Source of the DNA: an uncultured Bacilli bacterium | GTDB lineage: Bacteria > Bacillota_I > Bacilli_A > RF39 > UBA660 | NCBI GenBank assembly: GCA_934149245.1 | Contig: CAKPER010000051.1 | Coordinates: forward strand, 1-8,095 | Reading direction: 5' to 3' | DNA: 8,095 bases | Shown: positions 6,435-8,095 of the stretch, in pieces | Layout: each line of letters begins with the position of its first letter | How positions within the stretch are numbered: the first letter of the stretch is position 1 | Program-made: the position numbers and the translations under genes | Notes under the pieces: model-generated | What the model saw: only the letters and a program-made list of their open reading frames with translations | Databases searched by the model: none | What the model was told of the DNA's origin: nothing

Positions 6435-7418
6435 CTATCTTTTTCCACGTCTACCACCAGAAATTATATCTCTTGCTTTTTGTTGCCTTTCAAATAAAAT
6501 TTTCATTTGTTCATCATAATATTTTTTTTCTTTTTCTAATAAAGATAACTTTTCTTGAATTTTTTGTTCTGATTTTTCCCTGTGTTCATTATATTTTTTT
6601 ATTGCTTTATCATTCATGGAATTTACTTTTGATTTAAATTTATTAACTAAATTCTTTTTAACAGAAATTAAACTATCCTTTTTAGAATTAATATTTGAAA
6701 TTATTTTTTCTTTGCTTTGTTCCCTTAAGGCCGCCTTTACATCTGCTTTTCTTTGTTTTCTTCTTAAAGCATCTTGTTTTTTCTGCTCAATTTCAGCTTT
6801 CTTTTGATTAGCTTCAGAAATAAGTTGCTGCTTTCTATCTTCTAAATCATTATAAAAATCTGCTGCTTTTTCTGTCGCCTTGTCTTTTGCTTGAACTCCT
6901 AAAGCCCTCGCCTCGAGACCTTTTGTTTTCAGGGTCTCTAACCCTAATTTTATCTTCCAAATTAATTTGTTTTTTACCTTTATTAACTTGTTTTTTTGTG
7001 AATTGATACTTGAAATTATTTTTTCTTTACTTTGCTCTCTTAAAGCAGCCTTTACATCTGCTTTTCTCTGTTTTCTTCTTAAAGCATCTTGTTTTTTCTG
7101 CTCAATTTCAGCTTTCTTTTGATTAGCTTCAGAAATAAGTTGCTGCTTTCTATCTTCTAAATCATTATAAAAATCTGCTACTTTTTCTGTCGCTTTGTCT
7201 TTTGCTTGAACAACATTTTTTTTAGTTTCAAGACCTTTTGTTTTTAGAGCCTCTAGTCCTAATTTAACTTTATTGGTTAAGTTCTTCTTTACAATTCCAA
7301 TTTTTAATTTATTATAATCAATTTCATGCTTTACGAGTTCTTTTAATAACTTATTTAATTCGTCCTTTTTTTGTGATAACATATCTGCATCATCAAATGT
7401 AGTAATAGAACTTTCCAT
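6435..7418 (-). CDS. Lys/Glu-rich coiled-coil repeat protein
   Basis: A 327-residue, highly charged, almost wholly alpha-helical protein with no signal peptide or membrane segment; I do not recognise a named family. It is built from a 105-residue unit: residues about 37-141 and 142-246 are nearly identical copies (each with KLGLExLKTKGLE, QAKDKATEK, ADFYNDLEDRKQQL and RRKQRKADVKAALREQ), followed by a divergent partial third copy from 247 (KKDSLISVKKNLVNKF). The C-terminal tail GGRRGKR is basic and could touch nucleic acid or acidic protein. Long amphipathic helices of this type suggest a scaffold, filament or apolipoprotein-like surface binder. The ATG has a strong GGAGG Shine-Dalgarno eight bases upstream, and the gene begins 17 bp after the DUF1292 gene in the same operon. 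Role unknown. Confidence 0.8.
   Translation of the reverse strand: MESSITTFDDADMLSQKKDELNKLLKELVKHEIDYNKLKIGIVKKNLTNKVKLGLEALKTKGLETKKNVVQAKDKATEKVADFYNDLEDRKQQLISEANQKKAEIEQKKQDALRRKQRKADVKAALREQSKEKIISSINSQKNKLIKVKNKLIWKIKLGLETLKTKGLEARALGVQAKDKATEKAADFYNDLEDRKQQLISEANQKKAEIEQKKQDALRRKQRKADVKAALREQSKEKIISNINSKKDSLISVKKNLVNKFKSKVNSMNDKAIKKYNEHREKSEQKIQEKLSLLEKEKKYYDEQMKILFERQQKARDIISGGRRGKR
6754..7179 (-). repeat. Tandem 315-bp direct repeat inside the coiled-coil gene
   Basis: Two copies are offset by exactly 315 bp (105 codons). Within them 6754-6864 and 7069-7179 are identical over 111 bp, with single-base differences just outside at 6753/7068 and 6865/7180; similarity fades toward the unit ends. 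Identity at silent positions points to a recent duplication or ongoing exchange between copies. Confidence 0.95.
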
Positions 7419-7425
7419 TATTTTT

Positions 7426-7433
7426 CCTCCTCA
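7426..7433 (-). promoter_or_regulatory. Strong ribosome binding site of the coiled-coil gene
   Basis: GAGGAGGA on the minus strand lies seven bases before the ATG at 7418 and just after the TAA of the DUF1292 gene (7436-7438). It is the strongest Shine-Dalgarno in the window, implying high independent translation of the coiled-coil protein. Confidence 0.8.
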
Positions 7434-7435
7434 AA

Positions 7436-7681
7436 TTATTCAGTTGCCAATGTATCTTTTATTATATTAAGAATTTCAACCTTTACTGTTTCTTCTTCTA
7501 TATCAATTAATTTTATGTTTCCATTTTCATCTTTTGTTATTTCTGATGCTAAGATATCTGAGTTCTCACTATCAACAGGCACAGAATATAGTGCATACTC
7601 TTTTCCATATAACTCAACTACATCTAATAATTCTGCTTCTTTTTCAATACCATCTACATTAATTTTAAACTTATCATCCAT
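7436..7681 (-). CDS. DUF1292 (UPF0473) family protein, YrzB-like
   Basis: A small acidic cytosolic protein of 81 residues. It matches the DUF1292 pattern: an N-terminal beta-rich stretch with DGIEKEAELLDVVELYGKEYAL (residues 10-31, in two parts DGIEKEAELLDVV and ELYGKEYAL), then a PVD segment, an acidic loop, a strand with DENGNIKLIDIEEE and a C-terminal helix. The biochemical role of this family is not established. In Bacillus-type genomes the family member YrzB sits with the RuvX-like yrrK; here it is instead the first gene of a two-gene unit with a coiled-coil protein. The start is the ATG at 7681, four bases after AGGTGAT (7686-7692). The in-frame GTG at 7690 lies inside that Shine-Dalgarno and would have none of its own. 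Confidence 0.85.
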   Translation of the reverse strand: MDDKFKINVDGIEKEAELLDVVELYGKEYALYSVPVDSENSDILASEITKDENGNIKLIDIEEETVKVEILNIIKDTLATE

Positions 7682-7740
7682 ATTTATCACCTTTCAATTT
7701 TATCATTTTGAGCCAATCTGCTGCCCTTATGCCTAGACTC

Positions 7741-7775
7741 TATGATAATAGTATCATATATTTGTTATTTTGCAA
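7741..7775 (-). promoter_or_regulatory. Candidate promoter with overlapping operator, DUF1292 operon
   Basis: TTGCAA (7770-7775) and TACTAT (7748-7753) are 16 bases apart, and TG lies one base before the latter, an extended -10. Each hexamer matches four of six consensus bases. A perfect inverted repeat, TATGATA-ATAG-TATCATA (7741-7758), covers the -10 and the likely start site, where a repressor would block initiation. The leader would be about 55-60 bases. The proposal is by inspection only. Confidence 0.5.
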
Positions 7776-7821
7776 TAATAATTATAAATATTGACACAAT
7801 TTATAGGTTACATTGTAAAAC

Positions 7822-7857
7822 TAAATTCCACTTCTATTTTAACAAAGATGGAATTTA
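7822..7857 (-). terminator. Likely terminator of the P-type ATPase gene
   Basis: Perfect 9-bp arms TAAATTCCA (7822-7830) and TGGAATTTA (7849-7857); an inner CTT/AAG pairing can extend the stem past a one-base bulge. On the minus strand the stem is followed by GTTTTAC, a modest T-tract. It lies 55 bases past the ATPase stop. Confidence 0.55.
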
Positions 7858-7912
7858 ATTATTAAAAATAATGATAAATATAAACAATAAGCTATAAACT
7901 AAAAATATATAA

Positions 7913-8095
7913 TTAGACATTTTGAGGAATTTGATATTTTTTGGTAATTAGTTTTCTTACTAAATCAAATGGTATTACTGTTATGGATATTAAAAGCATA
8001 ATAATAAATTCTTTTAAGGTTAAGCCACTAGTTCTAAATAAAGTGCCACCATAATAAATCATTGATATTTGAATTATAGCAACAAATGATATAAC
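7913..8095 (-). CDS. Cation-transporting P-type ATPase (Ca2+, PMCA-like), C-terminal end
   Basis: Only the last 60 residues and the TAA are in the window; the gene continues past the right edge. The fragment carries the C-terminal hallmark of bacterial type II Ca2+ ATPases: end of the penultimate membrane helix (VISFVAIIQISMIYY), the conserved loop GGTLFRTSGLTLKEF, and the last membrane helix running into IPFDLVRK, followed by a short basic cytosolic tail. These enzymes use ATP to pump Ca2+ out of the cell across the membrane. The phosphorylation site and ion-binding residues are outside the window, so substrate is inferred from resemblance to the PMCA-type group. It is followed by a terminator and then a separate promoter, so it is not in the DUF1292 operon. 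Confidence 0.85.
   Translation of the reverse strand, partial: VISFVAIIQISMIYYGGTLFRTSGLTLKEFIIMLLISITVIPFDLVRKLITKKYQIPQNV

Noticed and set aside
6359..6807. Plus-strand open frames opposite the coiled-coil gene and its terminator
   Set aside because: The first starts inside the terminator stem and both are antisense to a strongly supported repeat gene.
6435..7418. CRISPR array or mobile-element repeat
   Set aside because: The direct repeat is a coding duplication with a 315-bp period kept in frame, not short spaced repeats, and has no terminal inverted repeats or transposase.
7515..7736. Plus-strand open frame opposite the DUF1292 gene
   Set aside because: Antisense to a recognisable family member and without a ribosome binding site.
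7741..7758. Fur/PerR-type box at the DUF1292 promoter
   Set aside because: TGATA and TATCA arms look similar to a Fur-family box, but the spacing is one base short of the 7-1-7 pattern, so I call it only an inverted repeat.
1..8095. Mollicute genetic code (TGA as Trp)
   Set aside because: The Trp codons I checked in dacF, pcrA and the 338-residue protein are TGG, and long frames are intact under the standard code despite the extreme AT bias. Absence of TGA stops is explained by base composition.

Overview
The window is very AT-rich (roughly a quarter G+C by eye) and reads as a low-GC Gram-positive (Firmicutes/Bacillota-type) chromosome. It carries a PcrA-type helicase with the C-terminal Tudor/KOW module, a secreted DacF/PBP5-type D,D-carboxypeptidase (so a peptidoglycan wall), a DUF1292/UPF0473 protein and the end of a PMCA-type Ca2+ pump. 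Ribosome binding sites are strong (AGGTGAT or GGAGG types), tryptophans are encoded by TGG, and all seven stops are TAA or TAG. This fits the standard bacterial code in a host with extreme AT bias. I cannot name the species; an uncultured or intestinal low-GC Bacilli/Clostridia-type lineage is an inference.

Layout. dacF lies on the plus strand at 108-1292. Everything else runs on the minus strand and converges on it. Between them is a 528-bp non-coding gap (1293-1820) with a clear minus-strand terminator at 1641-1669 that probably ends the pcrA transcript. Reading the minus strand from the right: the last 60 residues of a cation P-type ATPase (7913-8095) and its likely terminator (7822-7857); a promoter with an inverted repeat over its -10 (7741-7775); a two-gene operon of a DUF1292 protein (7436-7681) and a Lys/Glu-rich coiled-coil protein with a 105-residue tandem duplication (6435-7418), closed by a strong terminator (6334-6367). 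Then comes a promoter with a structured leader (6125-6258), an unrecognised 338-residue protein (5108-6124), a 353-residue protein that looks like a catalytically degenerate transglutaminase-fold protein (3943-5004), and pcrA (1821-3917). These last three may form one transcript.

Functionally, dacF trims peptidoglycan outside the membrane and pcrA unwinds DNA in repair, replication and transcription conflicts. The genes upstream of pcrA are not its usual partners: pcrB and ligA, which often flank pcrA in Firmicutes, are absent here. Two upstream starts are corrected: the DUF1292 gene should begin at the ATG at 7681, not the GTG inside its Shine-Dalgarno, and the transglutaminase-like gene at the ATG at 5004, not the TTG at 5031.

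I found no CRISPR array, tRNA, rRNA or intact mobile element. Points most worth a second look are the degenerate transglutaminase-like gene fused into the pcrA transcription unit, the recent internal duplication in the coiled-coil protein, and several small inverted repeats that sit on ribosome binding sites or promoters.
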